This document shows positions 28,540-37,767 of a DNA stretch of 39,971 bases, in pieces. This DNA is from Listeria aquatica FSL S10-1188 (GTDB taxonomy: Bacteria; Bacillota; Bacilli; Lactobacillales; Listeriaceae), in contig NZ_AOCG01000021.1 of NCBI RefSeq assembly GCF_000525795.1, positions 1-39,971 of the forward strand. The letters run 5' to 3'. The position numbers and the translations under genes are program-made. A model generated the notes under the pieces. It made no database searches. It saw only the letters and a program-made list of their open reading frames with translations, and was not told the origin of the DNA. The number at the start of each line of letters is the position of its first letter. Within the stretch, counting starts at the first letter, position 1.

Positions 28540-28556
28540 TGTGGCCGTTTTTTTTC
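28526..28556 (+). terminator. Terminator overlapping the end of rqcP
   Basis: The stem CGGTCGC / GTGGCCG (G-T pairs) with loop TAAT, which contains the stop codon, is followed by T8. Confidence 0.75.
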
Positions 28557-28609
28557 TTGTGAAAAAATTGAAAAAAGGTGTCAAATCTGATTAGATGACG
28601 ATGGACAAA

Positions 28610-28638
28610 TTGTGAAATTATTGATATTATCTTTATAA
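28610..28638 (+). promoter_or_regulatory. Possible promoter of divIC
   Basis: TTGTGA (28610-28615), a 17-base spacer, TTATAA (28633-28638). Confidence 0.45.
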
Positions 28639-28691
28639 GAATCCTTTCTAATTGATTTGATTTTGGCGGAAGGCTGATGGAGGTGCAGGGC

Positions 28692-29075
28692 ATGAAGGAG
28701 AAGAAGACGGTTACACGCATGCAAAACCGTTATATTAAAGATAAAGAAACGCTAAATAAAGCTAGAAACAGACGCCGTGTCGCCCTAGCCAGAAGACTGG
28801 CTGTACTTCTTGTTGCCGTTGCGGTTGTTTTTTCTGCTCTCTTTGTGCTCTACACGAAGCAAACGATGCTTTTGCAAGATAAAAAAGCTGAAAAAGTGAA
28901 GGTGGAGAAAAAACTTGCAGATGCCAAGCTTGAAGAAAAACAATTGAAAGGTGAAATTAGCAAGTTACACGATGATGATTACATTGCAAAACTTGCTCGT
29001 AGCGAGTATTATTTATCGAAAGAAGGGGAAATCATCTTTAATACTCCAACTGAAAAGAAAAAAAGAGAAATCTGA
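28692..29075 (+). CDS. divIC: Cell division protein DivIC (FtsB-like)
   Basis: DivIC is a bitopic divisome protein that pairs with FtsL and DivIB at the septum. The 127-residue product has a basic cytoplasmic N-terminus, one membrane segment (LAVLLVAVAVVFSALFVLYT, about residues 38-57), and an extracellular coiled coil (KKAEKVKVEKKLADAKLEEK...). It ends with the DDDYIAKLARSEYYLSKEGEIIF motif of the DivIC/FtsB family. I prefer the ATG at 28692 (GGAGGTG six bases upstream) over an in-frame ATG at 28677. Confidence 0.93.
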   Translation: MKEKKTVTRMQNRYIKDKETLNKARNRRRVALARRLAVLLVAVAVVFSALFVLYTKQTMLLQDKKAEKVKVEKKLADAKLEEKQLKGEISKLHDDDYIAKLARSEYYLSKEGEIIFNTPTEKKKREI

Positions 29076-29105
29076 ATAAGCGCCTGCTTGACTAAAGTCA
29101 GGTGT

Positions 29106-29134
29106 TTGACACGTTTTTTTTAAATCGTTATAAT
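29106..29134 (+). promoter_or_regulatory. Consensus sigma-A promoter of yabR
   Basis: A perfect TTGACA (29106-29111) and perfect TATAAT (29129-29134), separated by exactly 17 bases. Confidence 0.88.
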
Positions 29135-29177
29135 TAGGCTGTATAGAGTGAAAATTTAAGGAGGAAGCTTTTTTTTT

Positions 29178-29600
29178 ATGTCGATCGAAGTAGGCAACAA
29201 AGTACAAGGGAAAGTTACAGGGATTACCAATTTTGGAGCGTTTGTTGAGCTGGATGGTGGAAAAACCGGTTTAGTTCATATTAGTGAAGTTGCAGATAAC
29301 TATGTAAAAGATATTAATGACATTTTATCGGTTGGAGATGAAGTGACGGTAAAAGTTATGAACGTTGGGGATGACGGTAAGATTGGCCTTTCAATCCGTA
29401 AAGCGGTTGATCGTCCACGTCCAGAACGAAATTATGATCGGAAACCGAAGTATAACAAGAAACCAGCTGCTCAGTCCAAACAGCCTGAAGATTTTGAAGA
29501 CATAATGGCTAAATTCTTGAAAGATAGTGATGAAAGACTTTCAACAATCAAACGCCAAACGGAATCAAAACGTGGCGGCCGTGGAGCAAGACGAGGCTAA
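29178..29600 (+). CDS. yabR: S1-domain RNA-binding protein YabR
   Basis: A 140-residue protein with one S1 RNA-binding domain (residues about 4-73: VGNKVQGKVTGITNFGAFVEL, GLVHISEVADNYVKD, VKVMNVGDDGKIGLSIRKA). A basic low-complexity tail rich in Arg, Lys and Gly ends in GGRGARRG. Position between divIC and tilS is the same as Bacillus yabR. Its AAGGAGG site is about 13 bases from the ATG across a T-rich stretch, longer than usual. A miscounted T run may be the cause. Likely role: RNA or ribosome association, not established. Confidence 0.93.
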   Translation: MSIEVGNKVQGKVTGITNFGAFVELDGGKTGLVHISEVADNYVKDINDILSVGDEVTVKVMNVGDDGKIGLSIRKAVDRPRPERNYDRKPKYNKKPAAQSKQPEDFEDIMAKFLKDSDERLSTIKRQTESKRGGRGARRG

Positions 29601-29623
29601 GCGTATATTCATAAACGAGATGG

Positions 29624-29655
29624 TAAGGATGGGCATTTTACCCATCCTTATTTTG
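29624..29655 (+). terminator. Hairpin terminator after yabR
   Basis: The perfect stem TAAGGATGGG / CCCATCCTTA is followed by TTTT. It lies just before the tilS ribosome site. Confidence 0.65.
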
Positions 29656-29672
29656 GAAGAAAGGTTTTTAGA

Positions 29673-31615
29673 ATGGATGAATTTTCAAGGCGTGTCGAAA
29701 ACTTTATTCTAAAGCATGATTTAATCCGGCCAGATGAGAAATTGCTTTTGGCAGTTTCCGGAGGACCGGATTCTTTCGCGTTGCTGGATTTTTTGCTTAA
29801 GCGCTACAAGGAAAACTTGAGCGTTGTGCATCTTGACCACGCCCTCCGTGAGGAAAGTGCTGATGAAAAAGAAGCGCTCGAAGCGTTTACGAAGCAATAT
29901 GATCTGCCCTTTTATAGCAAGCGAGTAGATGTTAAGAAGCTCCAAGCTGAAACAAAGATGAGCTTTGAAGAAGCGGCAAGGTACGCACGTTATGCATTTT
30001 TTGAGGCTACGTTTACTGAACATCACTTTGATAAATTGATTCTTGCTCATCATGCTGACGATCAAGTAGAAACGATTTTGATGCGGTTAGTGCGTGGGAG
30101 TTTCGGGAGTGGCTATGCAGGTATGAGAGCGATTCGTCCATTTAGTTCAGGGAAGCTGATTCGCCCGTTTCTAGAAGAGGCAAAAGAAACGATTTTGTCC
30201 TATGCTGAGGCGGAGGGTCTGCCCTATTTTGTGGATGAAACCAATGACAGTCTACTTTATACGAGAAATCGTTACCGGCATGTTGTTCTTCCTTTTTTGC
30301 GAAAAGAGAATCCACGTGTAGCGGAGCATTTTGCACGCTTTTCATCTGAACTGCAAGAAGATATGGCTTTTTTGGATGAACTTGCACTACAAAAATTTGT
30401 GAAGTTTGGCAATGTGAAATCAGCGGGAGTCGAACTTCAAATTTCCGGCGTAAAAAGTGCGGCCTTTCCTTTACAACGCCGCTTAATTCATTTACTATTA
30501 AATTATCTGTATAAAAACGATGAAGTAAAAGAGGTTTCTGCGAAGCATGTTGATGATATTTTGGCATTGGTCAAAAGCGATAATCCTTCTGCATCGTTAA
30601 ATTTGCCGAAAGGACTAAAAATTCGGCGAGTTTATGACCGAATTGAAGGATTTTTCCCAGTGGAACAGAAAAATTCAGGAGTTTTATTATCAGATGGAAG
30701 CCGGAGATCGAATTGTTTTGCGTGACGGTTCAGAACTCAAAATGCGGCAAAAAAGTTCCGGTGTACAAACTTCAGGACTAGATGGCATCATTGTTGACGC
30801 AGACGAAGTGACGCTTCCACTCATTATTCGAACACGCCTTCCTGGCGATAAAATGAAATTAAAGGGGAGCGGTGGCACTAAAAAAATAAAGGAAATTTTG
30901 ATTACGGAAAAAGTTCCCCGCCATTTACGGGATAGCCTTCCGATTGTGACGGATTTTACGGGACAAATTTTATGGATTCCTGGCATCAAGAAATCAAACC
31001 AAGATACAAAACCGAGTCGCGAAAAAAAAACAGTATATTATTAGATACCGCAAACATTTAGGAGGAAAAATGAGTATGCATGACGATATTCAGAAAGTGC
31101 TAATCAGTGAAGAAAAAATTCAAGAGAAAATTCGTGAACTTGGTGTGGAGCTAACAACGGAGTATGAAGGACGAAATCCGCTTGTGATTGGCATTTTAAA
31201 AGGAGCTACTCCTTTTATGACTGACTTACTAAAACGAATCGACACCTATCTAGAAATGGATTTTATGGATGTTTCTAGTTATGGAAATGGCATGGTTTCT
31301 TCTGGAGAAGTGAAAATTATCAAGGATTTGAATACTTCGGTTGAAGGAAGAGATGTTTTGGTTGTGGAAGACATTGTGGATAGTGGCAGAACGCTTAGCT
31401 ATCTAGTGGATATGCTTAAATATCGCCAAGCTAAGTCGGTCAAGCTTGTCACTTTGCTCGATAAACCAGAAGGTCGAAATGTGGATATCCAAGCTGATTA
31501 TGTTGGTTTTGTTGTTCCGAATGAGTTTGTCGTTGGTTATGGTTTAGACTTCGCGGAAAAATACCGTAATCTTCCTTATATTGGCGTTTTAAAACCCGAA
31601 GTTTATGCAGAATGA
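29673..31615 (+). CDS. tilS/hprT: Bifunctional tRNA(Ile)-lysidine synthase / hypoxanthine phosphoribosyltransferase fusion, two frameshifts
   Basis: The TilS part makes lysidine at the wobble C of tRNA-Ile; the HprT part salvages hypoxanthine and guanine. TilS shows the PP-loop SGGPDS (29-34) and HADD-type motif [10 protein letters not shown]. HprT (from 31070) shows ILKGATPFM and the PRPP loop [11 protein letters not shown]. The frame shifts at the A5 run 30669-30673 and the A9 run 31022-31030, one extra A each. Once fixed, TilS reads through [17 protein letters not shown] straight into the HprT methionine, giving about 646 residues, as in the annotated Listeria TilS/HprT fusion. An AGGAGG site remains inside the linker (31061-31066), so separate HprT translation is also possible. 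Confidence 0.88.
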
Positions 31616-31685
31616 TTTCTATTTCACTTTCCTTTCTTTTTTCGGTAAAATAGAGAAAAGAAGGCTGATTTACATGTGAAAGAAA

Positions 31686-31717
31686 TTGCCTAAAAAACCG
31701 TGCAAAATAGTAGGCAA
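31686..31717. promoter_or_regulatory. Inverted repeat over the ftsH -35 region
   Basis: TTGCCTA (31686-31692) and TAGGCAA (31711-31717) form a perfect 7-bp inverted repeat. The right arm covers the -35 position of the extended -10 promoter. Possible operator; regulator unknown. Confidence 0.4.
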
Positions 31718-31730
31718 GGCGATTTCGTTG

Positions 31731-31739
31731 TGCTATGAT
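31731..31739 (+). promoter_or_regulatory. Extended -10 promoter of ftsH
   Basis: TGC-TATGAT at 31731-31739. It implies a leader of about 180 bases before ftsH. The rest of the 310-base gap (31616-31925) holds no gene that I can see. Confidence 0.6.
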
Positions 31740-31925
31740 TAGTCATAGTTTTTCAGTTAACATACTTATTTGTAAGTTTAAAAAATATTAATTCATGAAT
31801 CTTCGTAAGAGGTTACAAACTCGGATGTGTTTTTCGGAAAATCTAGGGAATGGTACTATGAGACCGTTCCTTTGAAAAAATTGTGAAACGATTAGTCCAG
31901 GCTCTTGCGTGGGAGGAGGTAAGGA

Positions 31926-34032
31926 ATGAACAGATTTTTTAGAAATGCGATATTTTATGTCATAATTTTTCTCGTGATTATCGGGATTGTTGCTTCCTTT
32001 AATACCAATAAAGAGGCTGCGAAAGATATCAGCTATAACGAATTTATGACGAAGTTACAAGATGGGGATGTCAAATCATTTACGATTCAACCCGATCGAA
32101 GCGTTTATACCATTGAAGGGGATTTCAAATCCTCGGATAGTTCAAAAGAGAAATCTTCTGGATTAGGACAAAATAAAAGTGATTCAGCTTTTACAACGTA
32201 TGCCATTAATAGTGATTCCTTGTTAAAAGAAATTCAAACGGCTGCGGATGACAATAAAACGAAAATGGAAGTTGTTCCCGCTAAACAAAATAGTGGCTGG
32301 GTAACCTTCTTCTCTTCTATCATTCCGTTCCTAATTATCATCATTCTCTTCTTCTTCTTGATGAGCCAATCGCAAGGCGGTGGCGGCGGTAAAGTGATGA
32401 GCTTTGGGAAAAGTAAAGCCAAACTTTACAATGATGATAAGAAGAAAGTGCGCTTTACAGATGTAGCAGGTGCTGATGAAGAAAAACAAGAACTTGTTGA
32501 AGTTGTGGAATTCTTAAAAGATCCACGTAAGTTTTCTGATCTTGGTGCGCGCATTCCAAAAGGAGTGCTCCTTGTTGGACCGCCAGGAACTGGTAAAACA
32601 CTCCTAGCTCGTGCTGTTGCAGGGGAAGCTGGGGTACCATTCTTCTCAATCAGTGGTTCTGACTTTGTTGAAATGTTTGTCGGGGTCGGTGCAAGCCGTG
32701 TCCGTGACTTATTTGAAAATGCGAAGAAAAATGCGCCATGTATCATTTTCATTGATGAAATTGATGCAGTTGGTCGTCAGCGTGGAGCTGGAATGGGCGG
32801 AGGACACGATGAACGTGAACAAACGCTAAACCAACTTCTTGTTGAAATGGATGGTTTCAGTGGTAATGAAGGGATCATCATCATTGCAGCGACAAACCGT
32901 GCCGATGTGCTTGACCCAGCTCTTCTTCGTCCAGGACGTTTTGACCGTCAAATTATGGTTGACCGTCCAGATGTTAAAGGACGTGAAGCTGTCCTTCGTG
33001 TTCACGCAAGAAACAAACCTCTTGCGAAGAGCGTTGATTTGAAAGCTATTGCACAACGGACTCCAGGATTTTCAGGTGCCGATCTTGAAAACTTACTGAA
33101 CGAAGCCGCGCTTGTGGCTGCTCGGTCAGATAAGAAGCAAGTAGATATGAGTGATATTGATGAAGCGACTGACCGTGTAATTGCCGGGCCAGCGAAGAAA
33201 AACCGTGTCATCTCACCAAAAGAACGACGCGTTGTGGCTTATCACGAAAGTGGGCATACAATCGTTGGGATGGTTCTAGATGAAGCGGAGACGGTTCACA
33301 AGGTTACAATTGTTCCACGTGGACAAGCTGGTGGTTATGCCGTCATGCTTCCTAAGGAAGATCGTTTCTTGATGAGTAAACCAGAACTTCTTGACCGGAT
33401 TACAGGACTACTTGGTGGTCGCGTTGCTGAAGAAGTTACATTTGGTGAAGTAACAACGGGCGCAAGTAATGATTTTGAACGTGCGACTGAAATTGCTCGC
33501 CGGATGGTGACGGAATGGGGCATGAGTGATAAGATTGGCCCGCTTCAGTTTACTTCTGGAAATGGGCAAGTCTTTATGGGACGCGATTTCGGAAATGGAC
33601 AAGATTTCTCAGATAAGATTGCTTATGAGATTGACACGGAAGTTCAAAGCATTATTCGTTACTGCTATGACCGTGCTAAAAATATTATTCTAGAACATCA
33701 AGCGCAGCATAAATTGATTGCAGAAACCTTGCTTGAAGTTGAAACGCTTGATGCTCGCCAAATTCGTTCCTTGTTTGATGATGGGGTTATGCCTCCAGAT
33801 CTAGATAAGGATGAGTATCCTTCTGAAAGGGAAGAAAAAACTGAAACTGAAGATGCGAAATCGTTTGTGGAAGAGAAAGAAGATGCGAGCGCGGAAGATA
33901 AGGTTGACCGCGAAGAAGCAACTAAAAAAATTCGAAGCAGAGGATAAAGAGATTCAGGAAGAAACGAATTCGGATGCTGATCAAAATCCAACTGAGGATG
34001 ACAGCAAAGATAGCAAGAAAGATAACGAATAA
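31926..34032 (+). CDS. ftsH: ATP-dependent zinc metalloprotease FtsH, frameshifted in the C-terminal tail
   Basis: FtsH is a membrane AAA+ protease that degrades misfolded membrane and regulatory proteins. Two membrane helices (about 7-25 and 125-147) flank an extracellular loop. The AAA domain has Walker A GPPGTGKT (218-225), Walker [12 protein letters not shown] (273-283) and the second region of homology ([21 protein letters not shown]). The zinc site is HESGH (440-444). The frame breaks at A7 33924-33930. One fewer A joins the acidic tail ([15 protein letters not shown]) to a stop at 34032, about 701 residues. The ATG at 31926 follows GGAGGAGGTAAGG. Confidence 0.96.
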
Positions 34033-34037
34033 TCGTG

Positions 34038-34072
34038 AAGGGCTAGGCCGAGAAATCGGCTTAGTCCTTTTT
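34038..34072 (+). terminator. Terminator after ftsH
   Basis: The stem AGGGCTAGGCCGA / TCGGCTTAGTCCT with GAAA loop is followed by T5. Confidence 0.85.
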
Positions 34073-34088
34073 AAACCAAACAGATTAA

Positions 34089-34118
34089 TCGACAGTTGGA
34101 TTCGCTTAGTGATATGAT
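34089..34118 (+). promoter_or_regulatory. Sigma-A promoter of coaX-hslO
   Basis: TCGACA (34089-34094), an 18-base spacer, TATGAT (34113-34118), 33 bases before coaX. Confidence 0.65.
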
Positions 34119-34150
34119 ACGAGAGATCTCTAGAGAAAGTAGGACGATTC

Positions 34151-34918
34151 ATGATTTTAGTGATTGATGTTGGGAACACAAATTGTACGCTTGGCATTTA
34201 CCGGGAAGACAAACTGGTGCAGACATTTCGGATGGCGACGGATAAAGCGAGAACGGCAGATGAGCTTGGGATGCTAGTTTTAGGCTTCTTTCAGCAAGCT
34301 AGGATTAAACCGGCTGATGTGCATGCCATCACTATTTGTTCGGTGGTGCCACCTGTCATGCATGCAATCACGACGATGTGTCGCCGCTATTTTGAGATCG
34401 AGCCACTTGTTGTTGGGCCTGGGATTAAGACGGGACTCAATTTAAAAGTGGATAATCCGCGCGAAGTGGGAGCTGACCGGATTGTGAATGCTGTTGCGGC
34501 GATTCATGAGTACGGGAAACCGGCCATTGTTGTGGATTTTGGAACAGCGACCACGTTTTGCTATATTGATGAAAAAGGCATGTACCGCGGCGGGGTAATT
34601 GCACCGGGGATTATGATCTCAACGGAGGCACTTTATACGAAAACGGCGAAGCTACCACGTGTTGATATCACGGAACCGGAACATGTGATAGGAAAGTCAA
34701 CGGTTAGTGCGATGGAAGCGGGGATTTTTTATGGTTTTATCGGGCAGTGTGAAGGTATCATTCGAGAAATGATGCGTGAAACGGATTCGAAACCAACGGT
34801 AGTTGCAACTGGAGGGCTTGCGCGGTTTATTACCGAGAAGTCTGAACTAGTTGATGTAGTAGATCCCTTCCTTACACTAAAAGGGTTGAACTTGCTTTAT
34901 CAGCGAAATAAATCTTAA
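34151..34918 (+). CDS. coaX: Type III pantothenate kinase
   Basis: CoaX phosphorylates pantothenate in the first step of CoA synthesis; this type is not inhibited by CoA. The 255-residue protein has the ASKHA phosphate-1 motif VIDVGNTN (4-11), the pantothenate-binding GADR (107-110), and the second phosphate motif VVDFGTAT (127-134). Length fits the family. ATG at 34151 follows AGTAGGA. hslO starts 16 bases after its stop, so the two form an operon, the same arrangement as in Bacillus. Confidence 0.96.
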   Translation: MILVIDVGNTNCTLGIYREDKLVQTFRMATDKARTADELGMLVLGFFQQARIKPADVHAITICSVVPPVMHAITTMCRRYFEIEPLVVGPGIKTGLNLKVDNPREVGADRIVNAVAAIHEYGKPAIVVDFGTATTFCYIDEKGMYRGGVIAPGIMISTEALYTKTAKLPRVDITEPEHVIGKSTVSAMEAGIFYGFIGQCEGIIREMMRETDSKPTVVATGGLARFITEKSELVDVVDPFLTLKGLNLLYQRNKS

Positions 34919-34933
34919 GGAGATAAGAAATAT

Positions 34934-35818
34934 ATGAGTGATTATTTAGTAAAAGCTTTGGCTTATAATGGATATGTTCGAATTTATGCGGCGGTGACGA
35001 CAGAAACGATTCGCGAAGCGCAGGAGCGGCATGATACTTGGCCGGTCGCTTCAGCCGCACTGGGTCGGACGATGACTTCGACTCTGTTTTTGGGTGCGAT
35101 GCAAAAGGAAAATCAAAAAATTACGACGAAGGTCGAAGGAAATGGCCCAATTGGGACGATTATAGCGGATGGGGACACGGAGGGAACGATTCGTGGCTAT
35201 GTGATGAACCCGCATGTCAACTTTGAAGAATTAAATAGCGCCCACAAGCTTGATGTTAGGCGTGGTGTCGGAACGGAAGGCACTCTTTCTGTGGTGAAAG
35301 ATCTTGGGTTTGGTGAAAACTTTACAGGGCAAGTTCCAATCGTTTCTGGTGAGATTGGTGAAGATTTCACTTACTATCTTGCGAATTCGGAGCAAATAAA
35401 TTCGTCAGTGGGTGTTGGTGTACTTGTTAATCCGGATACGAGCATTCGAGCGGCTGGTGGCTTTATGGTTCAACTACTTCCAGGTGCTGATGAGGCAATC
35501 ATTGAGGAAATTGAACGTAATTTGGCAAGTTGTCCCACGGTTTCTCGCATGATTGACAGCGGTGAAACGCCGGAAGACATTATCGCACGTCTAGCAGGTG
35601 GGAAGGAAAACGTGCAGATTCTTGAAAAACTGCCTGTGAAGTTTGAGTGTAACTGTTCGAAAGAGCGCTTTAAGACGGCGATTCAATCGCTTGGTAAAGA
35701 CGAAATTCGTGCGATGATTACAGAAGATCACGGTGCAGATACGGAATGCCACTTCTGCAGACGGCACTATGAGTTTTCGGAAAGTGATCTTGAAGAAATC
35801 TATCAAGAAGCAAAATAA
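34934..35818 (+). CDS. hslO: Redox-regulated chaperone Hsp33
   Basis: Hsp33 is a holdase chaperone activated by oxidative unfolding of its C-terminal zinc domain. The 294-residue sequence carries all four zinc-ligand cysteines: C239 and C241 (CNC) and C272 and C275 (CHFC). The N-terminal core has the usual [11 protein letters not shown]...GYV and [17 protein letters not shown] stretches. The ATG follows TAAGGAGATAAG. It ends before a good terminator. Confidence 0.96.
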   Translation: MSDYLVKALAYNGYVRIYAAVTTETIREAQERHDTWPVASAALGRTMTSTLFLGAMQKENQKITTKVEGNGPIGTIIADGDTEGTIRGYVMNPHVNFEELNSAHKLDVRRGVGTEGTLSVVKDLGFGENFTGQVPIVSGEIGEDFTYYLANSEQINSSVGVGVLVNPDTSIRAAGGFMVQLLPGADEAIIEEIERNLASCPTVSRMIDSGETPEDIIARLAGGKENVQILEKLPVKFECNCSKERFKTAIQSLGKDEIRAMITEDHGADTECHFCRRHYEFSESDLEEIYQEAK

Positions 35819-35827
35819 TGAATGTTG

Positions 35828-35860
35828 AAAGCTGTTCAGTTTATTTGAACAGCTTTTTTT
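35828..35860 (+). terminator. Terminator after hslO
   Basis: The perfect stem AAAGCTGTTC / GAACAGCTTT is followed by a T run. Confidence 0.88.
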
Positions 35861-35877
35861 AGTGGGAAACTTTAAAT

Positions 35878-35907
35878 TTGACAAAAAAGCTCGGAATTAG
35901 ATAAAGT
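35878..35907 (+). promoter_or_regulatory. Probable promoter of cysK
   Basis: Perfect TTGACA (35878-35883), then an 18-base spacer and TAAAGT (35902-35907). The -10 is weak, which would suit a regulated promoter. Confidence 0.5.
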
Positions 35908-35939
35908 AAGAATAGAAATGAATGTGAGGAGCGAGGTAA

Positions 35940-36864
35940 ATGAAAATTGTAAACTCAATAACGGATTTAATTGGAAAAACACCGATAGTTAAGCTGAACC
36001 GTCTACCAGATGTGGGGAGTGCGGATGTTTATGTGAAACTGGAATTCCAAAATCCGGGTGGAAGCGTGAAGGACCGGATTGCCAATGCGATGCTTGAGGA
36101 AGCAGAAAAAGAAGGTGTCATTAAACCGGGGGATACAATTATCGAGCCAACTAGTGGAAACACGGGGATTGGACTAGCGATGGTAGCGGCTGCTAAAGGG
36201 TACAAGGCAATTTTTGTAATGCCCGATACGATGAGTTTGGAACGCCGTAAACTGCTGCAAGCTTATGGAGCAGAACTTGTTTTAACGCCTGGGGCAGAAG
36301 GAATGAAAGGTGCGATTGCTAAAGCAGATGAACTAGCGAAAGAAAATGGCTATTTTATACCGCAACAATTCCATAATCCTGCTAATCCAAAGGTTCACGA
36401 AGAAACAACCGGACCTGAGATCGTAGAAGCGTTTGGCAAAGATGGTCTCGATGCTTTTATTGCGGGTGTTGGAACTGGTGGAACGGTTACTGGTGTCGGA
36501 CACGTGCTTAAGAAAAATTATCCTGATGTTAAAATTTATGCACTTGAACCAGAAGAATCGCCTGTTTTGAGTGGCGGCGAACCGTCTCCACATAAAATTC
36601 AAGGAATTGGAGCGGGATTTGTTCCAGATACTTTAGATACGAAAGTCTATGATGGTATACTTAAAATTTCAAGTGAGGATGCGATTAAAACAGCACGTGA
36701 AGTAGCGAAGCAGGAAGGGATTCTTGCTGGTATTTCATCGGGAGCAACTATTAGAGCTGCACTAGATTTAGCAAAAGAGCTTGGAGAAGGGAAAAAAAGT
36801 GCTGGCCGTTGTCGCGAGTAATGGGGAACGCTATTTAAGCACACCGCTTTATGACTTTGACTAG
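35940..36864 (+). CDS. cysK: Cysteine synthase A, frameshifted near the end
   Basis: O-acetylserine sulfhydrylase, which makes cysteine from O-acetylserine and sulfide with PLP. The PLP lysine is K44 in GGSVKDR, followed by the substrate loop [10 protein letters not shown] and the glycine-rich phosphate cup [10 protein letters not shown]. The frame breaks at A7 36792-36798. With one A less, the sequence runs [24 protein letters not shown] to a TAG at 36862, a total of 307 residues and the exact family end. ATG at 35940 follows GAGGAGCGAGG. The five LhrC-type genes lie directly downstream, as in L. monocytogenes. Confidence 0.95.
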
Positions 36865-36886
36865 CTAAATAAGAAAAAGTAAATAA

Positions 36887-36906
36887 TTTTCTTAGTGAAT
36901 TTTAAT
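36887..36906 (+). promoter_or_regulatory. LisR-box-like element, sRNA copy 1
   Basis: TTTTCTTAGTGAATTTTAAT, 64 bases before the predicted RNA start. LisR is the known activator of lhrC in L. monocytogenes. The box looks like two T-rich half-sites 11 bases apart, as expected for an OmpR-type regulator. Confidence 0.65.
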
Positions 36907-36950
36907 GATTTCCACAGCAAGAACACTTTTTTGTTAGGTAATATATGTTT

Positions 36951-37056
36951 ATAAGCTAACAACAAGCAATTTTCATTCTTTCCCTTTTTTGAATGAAAAT
37001 CCCAAAACTCCCTTTTGACCAATGTGGTTTACTCCCTTTTTCCACATTGGTTTTTT
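36951..37056 (+). ncRNA. lhrC: LhrC-family regulatory sRNA, copy 1
   Basis: About 106 nt. LhrC RNAs are Hfq-binding sRNAs of Listeria that use CU-rich UCCC motifs in loops and single-stranded parts to pair with ribosome sites of surface-protein mRNAs (lapB, oppA, tcsA). The array lies between cysK and folP (sul), the known lhrC1-5 locus. This copy has -10 TAATAT (36939-36944), a 5' end AAGCTAACAACAAGC, a first hairpin CATTC/GAATG with a UUUCCC loop, a single-stranded CUCCC, and a terminator CCAATGTGG/CCACATTGG with CUCCC in its loop. All three motifs are intact. The RNA start is inferred from the -10 box. Confidence 0.88.
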
Positions 37057-37091
37057 ATGTGCGAAAAGAATGGATGAGGAAAAGTTTCTTC

Positions 37092-37111
37092 TTTTCTTAG
37101 TAAATTTTCAT
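37092..37111 (+). promoter_or_regulatory. LisR-box-like element, sRNA copy 2
   Basis: TTTTCTTAGTAAATTTTCAT, again 64 bases before the predicted RNA start. Confidence 0.65.
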
Positions 37112-37155
37112 GAAATACAAAGCAAATTTTATTTTTAAAACGATATGATCTATAC

Positions 37156-37261
37156 ATAAGCTAACAACAAACAACTTTTTCATTCTTTCCCTTTTTTGAA
37201 TGAAAACCCAAACTCCCTTTTTGACCGATGTGGTTTACTCCCTTTCTCCACATCGGTTTTT
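37156..37261 (+). ncRNA. lhrC: LhrC-family regulatory sRNA, copy 2
   Basis: About 106 nt, with -10 TATGAT (37144-37149). Same design as copy 1: 5' AAGCTAACAACAAAC, first hairpin CATTC/GAATG with UUUCCC, single-stranded CUCCC, terminator CCGATGTGG/CCACATCGG with CUCCC in the loop. Relative to copy 1 the stem has G-C in place of A-T, a compensated change. Confidence 0.88.
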
Positions 37262-37294
37262 ATATGCCTAAAAATAATGAGAGTATTTTTCTAG

Positions 37295-37314
37295 ATTTCT
37301 TAGGAATTTATTAT
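37295..37314 (+). promoter_or_regulatory. LisR-box-like element, sRNA copy 3
   Basis: ATTTCTTAGGAATTTATTAT, the most degenerate of the five boxes, also 64 bases before the RNA start. Confidence 0.5.
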
Positions 37315-37358
37315 AGAATTCCAAGCTCTTTTTATTCGAAGTGAATTAAACTATATTT

Positions 37359-37470
37359 GTAAGTTAGCAACAAGTAAAACTTTTTCATTCTCCTCCCCAG
37401 AGAATGATAACCCAAACTTCTCTTTTGGTCGATGTGGTTTTTACTCCCTTTTTTCCACATCGACTTTTTT
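37359..37470 (+). ncRNA. lhrC: LhrC-family regulatory sRNA, copy 3 (divergent)
   Basis: About 112 nt, with -10 TAAACT (37347-37352), the weakest of the five. The first loop is changed to UCCUCCCC and the middle single-stranded motif has become CUUCUCU, losing CUCCC. The terminator loop keeps CUCCC. The terminator stem TCGATGTGG/CCACATCGA carries a compensated C-G to T-A change at its base. Confidence 0.82.
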
Positions 37471-37497
37471 ATGTCTAAAATGAAAGAAAGTTTTTTT

Positions 37498-37517
37498 GAT
37501 TCTTAGTGAACTTTCAT
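37498..37517 (+). promoter_or_regulatory. LisR-box-like element, sRNA copy 4
   Basis: GATTCTTAGTGAACTTTCAT, 64 bases before the predicted RNA start. Confidence 0.65.
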
Positions 37518-37561
37518 AGAACTCCAAGCAGAATTTCTTTTTGATTCGTTATGATGTATTT

Positions 37562-37674
37562 ATAAGCTAACAACAAGCAAAACTTTTTCATTTTCTTTCT
37601 CCCAAAAGAATGAAATCCCAAAACTCCCTTTTTTGACCGATGTGGTTTTACTCCCTTTTTCCACATCGGTTTTT
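37562..37674 (+). ncRNA. lhrC: LhrC-family regulatory sRNA, copy 4
   Basis: About 113 nt, with -10 TATGAT (37550-37555). The first loop is longer (UUCUUUCUCCC). The middle CUCCC and terminator-loop CUCCC are intact. The terminator stem is CCGATGTGG/CCACATCGG. Confidence 0.88.
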
Positions 37675-37703
37675 ATGTACAAAAAATGAAGGAAAGCTTT
37701 TCT

Positions 37704-37723
37704 ATTTCTTAGTGAATTATCAT
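37704..37723 (+). promoter_or_regulatory. LisR-box-like element, sRNA copy 5
   Basis: ATTTCTTAGTGAATTATCAT, 64 bases before the predicted RNA start. Confidence 0.62.
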
Positions 37724-37767
37724 AAAATTCCCAGCTAGTTTTATTCTAAGCTGGTTAGAATATATCT

